64,000 nt of DNA from Tuctoria greenei. Taxonomy: Eukaryota; Streptophyta; Magnoliopsida; Poales; Poaceae. Of the stretch, positions 9,957-19,989 are shown piece after piece; the first letter of the stretch is position 1, and every line of letters begins with the position of its first letter. The stretch spans positions 131,600,230-131,664,229 of the forward strand of contig JAYESD010000007.1 in the NCBI GenBank assembly GCA_036927565.1, read 5' to 3'. The notes below the pieces were generated by a model that had not been told where the DNA came from, searched no databases, and was given only the letters and a program-made list of their open reading frames with translations. The translations under genes and the position numbers were made by a program.

Positions 9957-10627
9957 TGTGCGGAGTAGACGAGGGAGCGGTTCGTTTCCCGCGCATTGAA
10001 CTCTTTGCAGACCTCGTGCGGCGCACAATTAAACCACTGTGGAAGACGATCTTGAGAGATCCTTGCACGCGTCCCTGCACCACGGCTTCTCAACTTCTCC
10101 GCAGACCTCGTGCGGCGCGTCAATTAATTAACACTTCTCAGGCCGTTAAATAACATATTGTAGTTTCAAAAATGATTATCTCAGGCGGTTATTACTTATA
10201 AACCGCCTGAGAAAAAAGAAGTAAAAATCTTCACAGACGGTTGGTACTTAACAACCGTCTGCAAATATGTTTATCTAAGGCGGGTATAACTTAACAACCG
10301 CCTGGGATAATGCCCGATACTCTTCTGCAGTTTCCTTATCCCTTGCTTCTTTTTTATTTAGATTCCAATATAAATACTCAAACATGTTTACATTCTGCAA
10401 ATTGTGTTCAAATTCGATGATTCTTTCTTCTATATTTGTATTAAATTAACATCTACCAACTGAACAAAATATTTAGTTCATTGCGCATTGAACTCTTTGC
10501 AGACCTCGTGCAGCGCACAATTAAACCACTGTGGAAGACGATCTTGAGAGATCCTTACACGCGTCCCCTGCACCACGGCTTCTTAACTTCTCCGCAGACC
10601 TCGTGCGGCGCGTCAGTTAATTAACAT
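9957..10627. repeat. Spacer with a duplicated 140-bp block and terminal-type motifs (2)
   Basis: The block at about 9991-10132 (GCGCATTGAACTCTTTGCAG ... CGGCGCGTCAATTAATTAAC) recurs at about 10482-10625. Between the two, 10170-10310 holds CAGGCGGTTATTACTTA...AACCGCCTGAG and CAGACGG...CCGTCTG pairs. Part of a ~752-bp unit (TGCCCGATACTCTTCTGCAG...) follows. No coding sequence was seen. Confidence 0.75.
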
Positions 10628-12650
10628 AGCATTTTTGTATGTTTTTTATGTTCTGACCAATTTCAAAGGGTTTATGAAGTGAAATTTAATGGTAACCTTT
10701 ACTTATCAATAATATTACAAGAAAGTGGATTTTTGCCTTTTTAAAGGACCACATTTAATCAAGAATATTAATTAGGAAGAAGTAAATATCTTCACAGGCG
10801 GTTATTGCTTAACAACCGCCTGAGATAATGCCCGATACTGTTCTTCAGTTTCCTTATCCCTTGCTTCTTTTTTATTTAGATTCCAATATAAATACTCAAA
10901 CATGTTTAGATTCTTCAAATTGTGTCCAAATTCGATGATTCTTTCTTCTACATTTGTATAAAATTAACATCTACCACCTGAACAAAATATTTTTAAAACT
11001 TGTATAGCTGACATTGTAATGTTTTGGTAAATATCAAATTAATTTCTACTCACGTATTATTCACATTTGTGTATCTCATAAAAAAAAGGTTCCTTCACTC
11101 AAAATTGTTGGTATGAACATATTTGTATAATTTATACATGTATGAATTTTTTTAATTTTTTAAAAGCATTCCAACATGTCAAACTTCAAATTATCCACCA
11201 TTCTAACTAAATGCTCATATTCATATGAGGCATTCATCAAATTATGAACACACATTGATTCCAAAAAATTTAAAAAAATATGAAAAAATTCGTAGATGTT
11301 GGTATGATGATTAAAAATGTCCACTGAAAAAATAAATGAAAAAAGCATTATATTCATCAAGATAGAAAAATGAAAAATAGCATTTAATGTATGTTTTTTA
11401 TGTTCTGACCAATTTCAAAGGATTTATGAAGTGAAATTTAATGGTAACCTTTACTTATCAATAATATTACAATAAAGTGGATTTTTGCCTTTTTAAAGGA
11501 CCACATTTAATCAAGAATATTAAATAAGAAGAAGTAAATATCTTCACAGGCGGTTATTGCTTAACAACCGCCTGAGATAATGCCCGATGCTGTTCTTCAG
11601 TTTCCTTATCCCTTGCTTCTTTTTTATTTAGATTCCAATATAAATACTCAAACATGTTTAGATTCTGCAAATTGTGTCCAAATTCGATGATTCTTTCTTC
11701 TACATTTGTATAAAATTAACATCTACCACCTGAACAAAATATTTTTAAAACTTGTATAGCTGACATTGTAATGTTTTGGTAAATATCAAATTAATTTCTA
11801 CTCACATATTATTCACATTTGTGTATCTCATAAAAAAAAGGTTCCTTCACTCAAAATTGTTGGTATGAACATATTTGTATAATTTATACATGTATGAATT
11901 TTTTTAATTTTTTTAAAAGCATTCCAACATGTCAAACTTCAAATTATCCACCATTCTAACTAAATGCTCATATTCATATGAGGCATTCATCAAATTATGA
12001 ACACACATTGATTCCAAAAAATTTAAAAAAATATGAAAAAATTCGTAGATGTTGGTATGATGATTAAAAATGTCCACTGAAAAAATAAATGAAAAAAAGC
12101 ATTATATTCATCAAGATAGAAAAATGAAAAATAGCATTTAATGTATGTTTTTTATGTTCTGACCAATTTCAAAGGATTTATGAAGTGAAATTTAATGGTA
12201 ACCTTTACTTATCAATAATATTACAAGAAAGTGGATTTTTGCCTTTTTAAGGACCACATTTAATCAAGAATATTAAATAAGAAGAAGTAAATATCTTCAC
12301 AGGCGGTTATTGCTTAACAACCGCATGAGATAATGCCCGATACTGTTCTTCAGTTTCCTTATCCCTTGCTTCTTTTTTATTTAGATTCCAATATAAATAC
12401 TCAAACATGTTTAGATTCTGCAAATTGTGTCCAAATTCGATGATTCTTTCTTCTACATTTGTATAAAATTAACATCTACCACCTGAACAAAATATTTTTA
12501 AAACTTGTATAGCTGACATTGTAATGTTTTGGTAAATATCAAATTAATTTCTACTCACATATTATTCACATTTGTGTATCTCATAAAAAAAAGGTTCCTT
12601 CACTCAAAATTGTTGGTATGAACATATTTGTGTATCTCATAAAAAAAAGG
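10628..12650. repeat. Tandem array of ~752-bp units inside CACTA A
   Basis: Units start at about 10628, 11379 and 12133 (spacings 751 and 754 bp), and the last is incomplete. Each holds AGCATTT..GTATGTTTTTTATG, then GGCGGTTATTGCTTAACAACCGCCTGAG, TGCCCGAT.CTGTTCTTCAG, and AT-rich sequence. The units differ by only a few substitutions, so the amplification is younger than the CACTA family. Each carries one pair of terminal-type motifs. They are non-coding. Confidence 0.9.
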
Positions 12651-13051
12651 TTCCCTGACTCCGGCACCGGTGCAACAGGAGACAGGGCCGGCTGCACCGG
12701 CTGCACCGGCTGCACCGGCTGCACCGGCGGTGCAACCCCGAGGTTGCTAGCCGTCGCCTCCACCAGCGTTCTACGGCCCTCGGGGCCAAGAACCTGGGCC
12801 ATCGTCGCGAACAGAATGTCGAGACGATCAGCCACCCCCACGAGGGCGTAGAGGTAGTGGCCCAAGGTACCCATTCCAGTATACTCTGGAAGGGTACCCA
12901 GCCCCAAGGCACTCATGGCGCGAGACGTATTGTTGTACGCCTCTCGCGCCATGAGGAGGCGCTGCTCGGCGTTGATCTTCTCGGGGGAGCTGCAACATTG
13001 TTTCTTGCAAGGTGGCTCCCTCGGAGGGCTTGGCGGCGGAAGGTCGGCCAT
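12581..13051 (-). CDS. Second small CACTA protein, paralogue of the acidic gene; 3' end altered
   Basis: This 156-aa frame starts MADLPPPSPPREPPCKKQ and shares its first ~30 residues (CCSSPEKINAEQR) and a PVQPVQP/LSPVA linker with the gene at 9388-9858. Between these it has a helical-looking segment (LMAREAYNNTSRAMSALGLG, YLYALVGVADRLDILFATMA) that the other copy lacks. The last ~20 codons are read out of the AT-rich tandem repeat (…MFIPTILSEGTFFL) and replace the acidic tail, so the array probably truncated the gene at about 12655. Function unknown; an N-terminal basic Cys/Pro motif is the only shared feature. Confidence 0.5.
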   Translation of the reverse strand: MADLPPPSPPREPPCKKQCCSSPEKINAEQRLLMAREAYNNTSRAMSALGLGTLPEYTGMGTLGHYLYALVGVADRLDILFATMAQVLGPEGRRTLVEATASNLGVAPPVQPVQPVQPVQPALSPVAPVPESGNLFFMRYTNMFIPTILSEGTFFL

Positions 13052-13300
13052 AGTGGTGTTGGGTCGTCGGAGCGGAGGAAGACGAAGAAAACAAGAGGAG
13101 TTGTGAGCGGAGGGCTTGTGAGCGATAGCGCGTCTTTAAGGCCGCGCGGAGTGGAAAAGAAAGGTCGCACCTCGGGGAAAAGAAAGGTCGCGCACGCGTG
13201 ACATGGTCACTGATGTGTGGGACCGGGTCCACATGTCAGTGACCGCTGATTAAGTCAGGGGATCCTCATCCCGGTTGGTGAGGGGTCTTTATGTAGGCGT
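13052..13300. other. Promoter-side spacer of the second small gene
   Basis: The segment is GC-rich and lies upstream of the minus-strand gene. A block ending GAGGGGTCTTTATGTAGGCG (13288-13307) is a diverged copy of the TnpD promoter block at 8881-8900, so a promoter module was duplicated within the element. Confidence 0.45.
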
Positions 13301-13329
13301 TCATCAAATTAAGAAGAAGTAAATATCTT

Positions 13330-13515
13330 CACAGGCCCATGTTTAACTCAGGCGGGTGTTACTAACCAACCGCCTGAGATAATTGTATCTTCTCAGGCGG
13401 GTGTTACTAACCAACCGCCTGAGATAATTGTATCATCTCAGGCGGTTGGTAAGTAAAATCCGACTGAGATAACAGTCTTCCCTGACGGTCGGTACTTAAA
13501 ATCCGCCTGAGAAAA
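13330..13515. repeat. Internal cluster of terminal-type motifs (3)
   Basis: Three to four close repeats of CAGGCGG(G)TGTTACTAACCAACCGCCTGAG are followed by diverged CGGTCGGTACTTAAAATCCGCC copies. The cluster ends about 10 bp before the TATA box at 13524. It could be a TnpA-type binding site next to the promoter of the ULP1-domain gene. Confidence 0.75.
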
Positions 13516-13521
13516 TGTGAG

Positions 13522-13534
13522 TCTATATATACCC
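13522..13534 (+). promoter_or_regulatory. TATA box of the Transposase_24-ULP1 gene
   Basis: TCTATATATACCCC is a strong plant TATA element. A plant leader follows it, with AACCTAACCC (13551-13560) and a telo-box-like AAACCCTAAACCC (about 13766-13779). Confidence 0.6.
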
Positions 13535-13554
13535 CTCGGCAGCATTGGAAAAAC

Positions 13555-14626
13555 CTAACCCGGGCGAAACACTTAGACGCCGTTAGGCTGCCAAAATTTC
13601 GTTTGCCGCCAAGTGTTCCCCCTCGTCACTTCCAGGTACGCCGCCGAGCTTCGCCGTCGCCGAGCTTCGCCGTCGTCGCCGAGCTTCGCCGTCGCCGCCG
13701 AGCTTCGCCCTCCTCACTTCCAGGTACGCCGAGCGAAGCCATTTCCGTCGCCGCCGAGCTTCAAGGTAAACCCTAAACCCTTCGACCTTCCATCCTCCTT
13801 CGCCGTGCCGCCTCCCTCCCCGCCCTCGCTGCCGCCTTGCATATCCTTGGTTAGGGTTCGGGAATTAGCTAGATAATGGTAGGCATCCTTGGTTAGGGTT
13901 CGGTGGAATTCGAAAAACTGTCAAGTTCGGTGGCATCTTTGGTTAAGTTCGGTGGCATCATTAGTGGTAAACATGATTTTAGACTCTAGTAACAGCAGTA
14001 TATTCCCTATTTCTGTCATCGGCCTTGCATATGCCACATAATTCTCTATTAGGGGCAAGATTTAGCTATATTTGGTTAAGTTGACCAAATTTGGCTAATT
14101 TTGGCTAAGTTACATTAGATATAGTTATACTTGACTAATTTTGACTAAGTTATGCTATATTTAGCTATATTTGGCTACTTTTGCTTAGAGTTAGCTATGC
14201 TAGACTAAGTTTGGCTAAGTTTGCTTTTATTTCTCTAAGTTTCATTTGAGCAATTGTAGCTAATCTGTGCTACCAAAGATGTCTGCACTTGTGGCTCCAT
14301 CAGCTTCATTTGAGCAATTGTACCTAATCTGAGCTACCAAAGTTATGCTATATTTAGCTCTGAAGCCAAACAAAAGTTGCTGGCCAACTCATTTGTGATG
14401 CCAGGAGCATCCTCACGCCCATATCTAGGTAACACTAGGTGTGGCGATGGAGTCTGAGCATATGATGCCGATCTCTATGATACAAGAATTTAGTTAGACC
14501 TATATAACTTCAAAAATGTGTTTTGGCTAAATTTACTTAATTGAGCCAAAATTGAGAAATTTTGTTTTAAATATGACCAAATTTAGTTATGCCATTTATT
14601 AGATTTTTTGTCTTATTAGATCTAGC
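13555..14626 (+). other. Leader / first intron of the Transposase_24-ULP1 gene
   Basis: GC-rich repeats at 13620-13760 (CGCCGAGCTTCGCCGTCGCC) look like a 5' UTR. The AT-rich stretch at about 14040-14240 is a degenerate array of TTTGGCTAAGTT / TTAGCTATATTT words, likely intronic. No conserved coding sequence was seen before the ATG at 14627. Confidence 0.45.
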
Positions 14627-17600
14627 ATGGAAAGCCCTAAGAAGACTGGTCCTGATTGTAACAACAAAGAAGACAATATGGAGTTTACTGACTCCAGCAG
14701 TTCAGGCTCCTATCACAGTCCTTCGGATCCTTTTCCGAATATAAAAATTAAAAAGACTTCAGTGGATCTAGACCCGGAATATGATCCTGCCGACGAGGTA
14801 TGGATCACGAATCTTAACTTCAGCAGTTCAAGTTAATGTTGGTTGTCAAGTATACGAAGTCTTATAATTTTTTTCTACCTAGATTAATCTCGAAGACAAT
14901 GAGGTGACATCGGCTCCTAAAACCGCAGAAGGTTCACCAATGGATGAATCCTCAGCTTCACTCAAGCGGAAACGAGGGCAACGAGGTCCCAATAAGGGTC
15001 TATTGGACCGCATCATGTACATAACAAGGGTCGGTCCAAGTGGGCTTCCCCAAGAACCACTGGATTCAGTTACCAAGTACCGTAATGCATGCGGTTTTCT
15101 TGTTAGGGAGGTTGTGCCGATCACAACCGAGAATTGGAGGAAATTACCCGAGCAGACCAAAAATGAGTTGTGGGAAAAGATAAAGAAACAATTCAAGTTC
15201 CCGAAAGGCACAAAAGAAGCTGTAAAGAAAGCAACATTGGTCTCTTGCGGCAAGAAGTTTCGATGCTGGAAGAGTGAAATGAATGCTTATGTTAAGGCCA
15301 ATAAGGTCCCTAGTCCGAGGAAGATGGGAAAAATCACACAAGCTCAGTGGCAAGAGTTTGTTCGTCAAAAGAGCACACCTGATGCTAAAGCTCTAAGTGC
15401 AACTAGGTCAGAGCTTGCAAAAAAGAACAAATACCATCATCGCTTGGGGTCTGCCGGATATGGACCCAAAGTCCAGAAATGGAATAAGATATTAGACGAA
15501 ATTCTTAGTAAGGGCAATCCTCACCCATTAGAAGGGTGCGATGAGCGAACTCAACGCTGGGTCTTTGCTCGGTCAGGTTTGACCAGCGAGGGCAAACTTG
15601 AAAAGCCCGACTCTCTGAATTAAGTAGAGGATAAAATGAAAGAAGTAATTGAAAAGCAACGGAAGGGTCTCTTCAAGCCGAAGAGGGAGAATGACCAACT
15701 TACCGCTATCTTGGGAAACCCTGAACACAACGGACGGGTTCGAGCGGTCTCTTCTCAAATGTCTTGGCTAGATGGTTTCCCTAAAGATAAAGACACATAT
15801 AGAAGACGTGAGAAGTTTAAGAAAACACTTGATGAAACAATTGCTCAAAAGGTCAAAGAAAATATGCAAGAAATAATGGAACAACTTAGACAATCAGGAC
15901 AATTAGTGGCACCGAGTACAATGATGGTTCCGGTGCAAAAGGAGCAATTAGTATCTCCAACTGCCTACCCTAGCAGCGTTGGTTCCATGCCAGGCTCAGG
16001 GTCAGCCCATAAGTTCCCTGTCGATGATATTGCTAACGACAAATCTTGTCGTCTTCTTGTCCCGATAGGCAGAGCAGGGAACAAAACCAAACAGGTTGCC
16101 ACTGCTATGGCAAAGCCTGATCGTGACTTCAACGGGAGTCCACTTCTGTTGTATTATTCTGTGGTGCAAGTTCTTCAGATCATTGATAATGATTATGAAG
16201 ATTATGAAATAGACCACGTCACACCTGAGGGGATCGCGACTCTGGGGCAGGCTGTCAACCAATTAATCCTTTGGCACCGACGCGATATCGTGTTGGACGA
16301 TGAGCCAATTTCTAGCCCTGTCGCATCTCCAAATACTGCAACCCCATCTTCTAAGGCGAAAGTGCATGAAGATCCACTCCGAGTCCGGGAAGATCCACTC
16401 CCCCTATGTCTGAGCAAGGATGATGATATCCAAGAGCAACAAGTTGGACAACAACTTCAAGCAGTACCAGAGCAAGCTGTTGCTAGTAAAGAGCAACTAG
16501 TTGAGCAACAGCTTGAAGTAGTACTAGAGCCAGCTGCTGGGAGTAAAGAGCAATCAGTTGAACAACAGGTTCAACAACAAGCCAGTGTCCAACTTCCGAC
16601 GACTACTCCTCGATCATCAGTGCCTGTCAAAGTTAGCTCATACGAAAATAAGAAACCTTCATCAGAAGTGACAAAGTATTTGGAAGCTATGAAGGAAAAT
16701 ATTAGAAAATCGAGTGCATCTCGTTCTTCTCATGAGCCAGCATTAGAAGATATCGAGGAGTGGGAAGAAGACGGTGTCATGTATAATCGGCGGACGGCTT
16801 TAGTTAAACCAGGAGTTCCAATATACAAGCTTGAGGATGTTCCTCCTAAATTTGTGAATGGGAAGCCGTTAATGACATCCGTACAACTTAGCAAACAACC
16901 CGTCGCGCTCAGAAGAATGCATGAGTGGTACATCACTGCCAGCACAAAATATAGTCTTCAGTGCGTCACATTTCGTATTCCAAAAGAAGCATTCTGGAGC
17001 ACTGGAGTAGACAAACGAGTCATTTTATTTGAAGAGCTGCTTTCCCTTTTCCATCGGGGCATGCTCGAAATCAACCTGCTGCTCGTCTGGTGCTTGTAAG
17101 TGCTCTAATATTTTGTATTTGCTTTTCTTACTACACGCATACGCATTTCATGAAATTATAACAATTCTGGACTTCTTCAATAGGATGCAATACATGGATA
17201 ATGAAAAGTTGGCGCACAAGACAGGTATCCTTGACCCTACTAGGATTGCAAAGTCGCTATTCGACGTCCAGGCAAATCGAGAATCAAGCCAGTACAAACA
17301 CATGAAAAAAAAAGATTTTGAAAGAGCAATTGCAAAACTTAAGAAGGATAGAAAGGCAGAAGTTGCAGCTTACATAGGACATGCGATGTTTAACTTTGTC
17401 AGAGACGGCCAGGACCTCGTAAAGGCTCCGTACCACTTTGAGTAAGTTCGACACATGGCATTGAAATAGCAATTATTGGTAATTGTTAACACGTGTGTTT
17501 GTATGTTTGCAGTAATCACTACATAATGATCTTCATCAAGCCAACGCAGGGAATGGCAACAGTCTTGGACTCGGCCGATTACCCACCAGATCGTTACAAA

Positions 17601-18341
17601 GATTTCCTTTCCATTTTGAAAAAGTACGTTTATTCAATAATTTTAATTTACGCACATTTAGAATGTGTTGACAAGTTTTATATGACATTTCTTGTATTAC
17701 AGCGCTTGGCGGTTTTACACGGAACAGCTTGGCGGTCAGAGACCTCCTAATACGAATGCATTGGACATTAAAACATATTATGCTTGTCCGAAGCAGCCTG
17801 CTGGGAGTGTCTTATGCGGGTATTATGTATGCGAGCATCTTCGGACCGCCGCCGTATATAGAGTCAATCGTGAGGATGTAAGTTATCCTTAATGTCGATA
17901 CCCTATTTTCTTACTTTTGTGTTTCATTTTCATTGTAACTAGCATAGTTTAATGCTTATATTCTCTGCTGTTCAATATTACCAGAAACATTATTTTCATA
18001 TTTTGATTCCAACTTCAAAATTCAATTGCTCATAGTACAACTGCTCCAAAAATACCTACTAAATTCTTGTATACTCTCACTTTGATCTATACTTTGAGAT
18101 TGTTCAAACCAACACATTCTAAACCTTGTTATGTGTTATATTGCAGCACAAGAAGAATCTGAACGAAGAATGGCTGGTTTGTAGAAGTATTCCTGATGGA
18201 GGAGCCGACAGGATTGCTTCTGAACTCTGTCAGTTCATTCGTCGCAAAATTTTGCACAAAACGGGGAAGTTCTTTGATAAGAGAGGTTCAGCAGCTGATG
18301 TGCCAGAACTTTGCGACTATACCAATCTAAACAGTTTTTAG
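14627..18341 (+). CDS. CACTA Transposase_24-like protein with C-terminal ULP1/C48 SUMO-protease domain
   Basis: Exons are 14627-14797, 14883-17095, 17184-17441, 17513-17623, 17703-17877 and 18147-18341. All junctions are GT-AG and in phase; the total is 3123 nt, exactly 1041 codons. The N-terminal half is acidic/Ser-rich, then has a Transposase_24-type region (ENWRKLPEQTKNELWEKIKK, KNKYHHRLGSAGYGP) and a coiled, Gln/Glu-rich middle. The C-terminal part is a ULP1/SENP-type Cys protease with His in NHYIMIFIKP, Asp in TVLDSADYPP, Gln in CPKQPAGS and Cys in VLCGYYVCEHL. ULP1 enzymes remove SUMO; such domains recur in plant MULE and CACTA elements. One lesion is visible, an in-frame TAA at 15621-15623 (after KPDSLN), separating the transposase-like part from the protease part. 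An ATG at 15636 follows it, so a protease-only product is possible. Confidence 0.85.
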
Positions 18342-18536
18342 TGAAAACTTGTAAACTTTGAGATGAAATTGTATCTGTAACTTGTGTGTATGTATATTGT
18401 TTTAGTGAAATTGACTTCTGTGATGATAATATTGTTGTCTTTTGTTCTGTGATGATTGTTGTTTTTTGTTCTGTGATTATATTGAATTGACCTGGAAATT
18501 AGAAATAACAGCAGTAGTACTGCATGACTGTGAAAA
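18342..18536. other. 3' region of the ULP1-domain gene
   Basis: AT-rich sequence between the stop codon and the right terminal array, with repeats of TTTTGTTCTGTGATGAT. It probably contains the 3' UTR. Confidence 0.4.
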
Positions 18537-19200
18537 ACAATTATCACAGGCGGCTAGATACAAGTAAAGAAACATCTGTGATAACCTAATTTTCACAGGC
18601 GGTGTCTGTTATGGTAGAAACCGGCTGCGTTAAAGGGTCTTCACAGACGGCTGATATAGGTAAACTCCGTCTGTGATAACACCATTATCATAGACGGGTT
18701 AGTTATGCTTCAATAACCGTCTGTAAAGACACATTATCATAGACGGTTAGTTATGCTTCAAAACCCGCCTGTGAAGACATATTATCATAGGCGGTTAGTT
18801 ATGCTTCAAAATCCGCCTGTCAATACAAATTATCATAGACGGTTAGTAATGCTTCAATACCCGTCTGTGAAGACTTCTTATCATAGACGGTTAGTTATTC
18901 TTCAATAACCGTCTGTGATAAGACGTTTATCACATACGGTTATATATGCTGCACGACCCGTCTGTGATAAAGTATTTTCACAGACGGCTAGCCTAAGTAA
19001 AGAACCGCCTATGATAATCGGTCTTCACAGGCGGCTATCCTTAGTGAAGAACCGCCTATGATAATTAGTCTTCACAGGCGGTTTTACTTCTCCGCCTGTG
19101 AAATTGCGGATTATCACAGACTCTTCGTTTCAGGCGGTTTTAAAAGCCGTCTGTGATAATAGGTTTGGAGCCGCCTGTGATGAGGCTTATTTTAGTAGTG
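18537..19200. repeat. Right subterminal repeat array of CACTA A
   Basis: More than ten units of about 60 bp of the type CATAGACGGTTAGTTATGCTTC...ACCGTCTGTGAAGA end in TTTTAGTAGTG. They use the same core motif (GACGG/CCGTC, GGCGG/CCGCC) as the left array but different spacers. Confidence 0.9.
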
Positions 19201-19989
19201 ATATCCTGTAAATCTTCAACCAGAACACAAGCAAGCACCCGAGCAAGGAAAGGATCCTGCTTGCTACAATACAGCAACTGTCCAAAAGTAGCACAAGCTT
19301 GTTTGACAAAAAGGTACTCCCTCCAAATCTAATGGGAAACCATGATGCAGAACCCAAACTTTCTTAGTGAACGTGGTATGTCGAAAGTATAGTGGGGTCT
19401 CATCATGTTTAACAAAACGAAAGAAATGATCTTCAAGACAGTGAGGATTAGCCGCAATCATGGTGTCCCAATCTTACGGGTACGTAGGAGCGGGCTTCAG
19501 CCCGTGTGGCGAGCGTGGCCGCCGTGCCCCTCGCCCACCCGGGTTCGATTCCCAGAATCGACCAGGGTGTCCTACCAGGATTTATTTCCAAATAATTTCA
19601 GGTACCTCTCAAGCGTGAAGACACAATGGTAGTGCAACGTCCCCATCGCGCATCGGACTCTGATGGATTTTAGTTATCTTTCTAAGGACGCTCTTACAAG
19701 TCGTGTGTAGTTGTAGGGCTGATTGTGTGTGTGTGTGTGTGTGGTGGTGGTGTGAGTGGTTGTGTTTACACATGAACAAATACTACAACTGTACTCGATG
19801 GAGAGGTCTCAAAAAAAATTCATACGAGTAATTGAGGCGAAACATACCGACTCCAAATAGATGAGTACCAAAATTAGTAACCTCCTGGTGCACTGTGTCT
19901 TTAAGGTACTCAATAATACCATGCATAAGTTGACATTTTTGTTTAGGAGTACCTCTTTCGTTATCGTAATGACCATCTCTTCATTGAGT
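19201..19989 (-). pseudogene. Gag/DUF4283-like pseudogene, middle piece, with SINE insert (copy 1)
   Basis: The minus-strand frame DWDTMIAANPHCLEDHFFRF ... FTKKVWVLHHGFPLDLEGVP resembles the DUF4283-type domain of grass retroelement gag-like proteins. A frameshift follows FWTVAVL, and the second frame continues FLARVLACVLVEDLQDIPCS. CACTA A separates it from its 3' piece (2707-3015), CACTA C separates it from its 5' piece (23386-23556), and a SINE sits at 19483-19820. Removing the SINE joins FRLNYP to DWDTM. Confidence 0.55.
19483..19820 (+). mobile_element. tRNA-derived SINE, copy 1
   Basis: The head contains a Pol III B box (GGTTCGATTCC, about 19543-19553) and a tRNA-like A-box region (GTGTGGCGAGCGTGG). 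The body includes a (GT)n tract (19724-19752) and the tail is a short poly(A) at 19811-19818. It is flanked by TACGGGTA at 19475-19482 and TACGAGTA at 19823-19830 (TACGGGTA on both sides in other copies), consistent with a target duplication. The same SINE is in all modules, so it predates the duplications. Confidence 0.7.

Larger units (their letters stand above)
3016..19200 (+). mobile_element. CACTA A: 16.2-kb CACTA (En/Spm) transposon carrying SUMO-pathway genes
   Basis: The element starts CACTACTACAAAAAGC and ends ...TTTTAGTAGTG. Target duplication ATA lies at 3013-3015 and 19201-19203. The empty site is preserved in sister modules near 31682, 50088 and 56130 (CATGGGATATCCTG), which fixes both borders to the base. 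Contents from left to right: left subterminal repeats, UBC9-like gene (minus), TnpD pseudogene (minus), a small acidic protein gene (minus), tandem repeats, a second small gene (minus), a Transposase_24-ULP1 gene (plus), and right subterminal repeats. TnpD carries several disabling lesions, so the element is probably not autonomous now. Confidence 0.96.

Noticed and set aside
13764..13780. Telomere-like AAACCCTAAACCC
   Set aside because: Only about two units, located in a plant 5' leader where single telo-boxes are common; not an interstitial telomere.
14627..18341. Host SENP/ULP1 gene hit by a transposon
   Set aside because: The protease domain is in frame with a Transposase_24-like part and lies between a TnpD gene and the right terminal array of the same element, so it is a transposon gene.
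18537..19200. Regularly spaced repeats resembling a CRISPR array
   Set aside because: They are degenerate direct and inverted motifs at a CACTA end in eukaryotic DNA, with no cas genes; they are subterminal transposase-binding repeats.
19483..19560. Possible tRNA gene (B box GGTTCGATTCC)
   Set aside because: There is no full cloverleaf or anticodon arm. The sequence continues into a SINE body with a poly(A) tail and a target duplication, and the same unit is repeated in each module.
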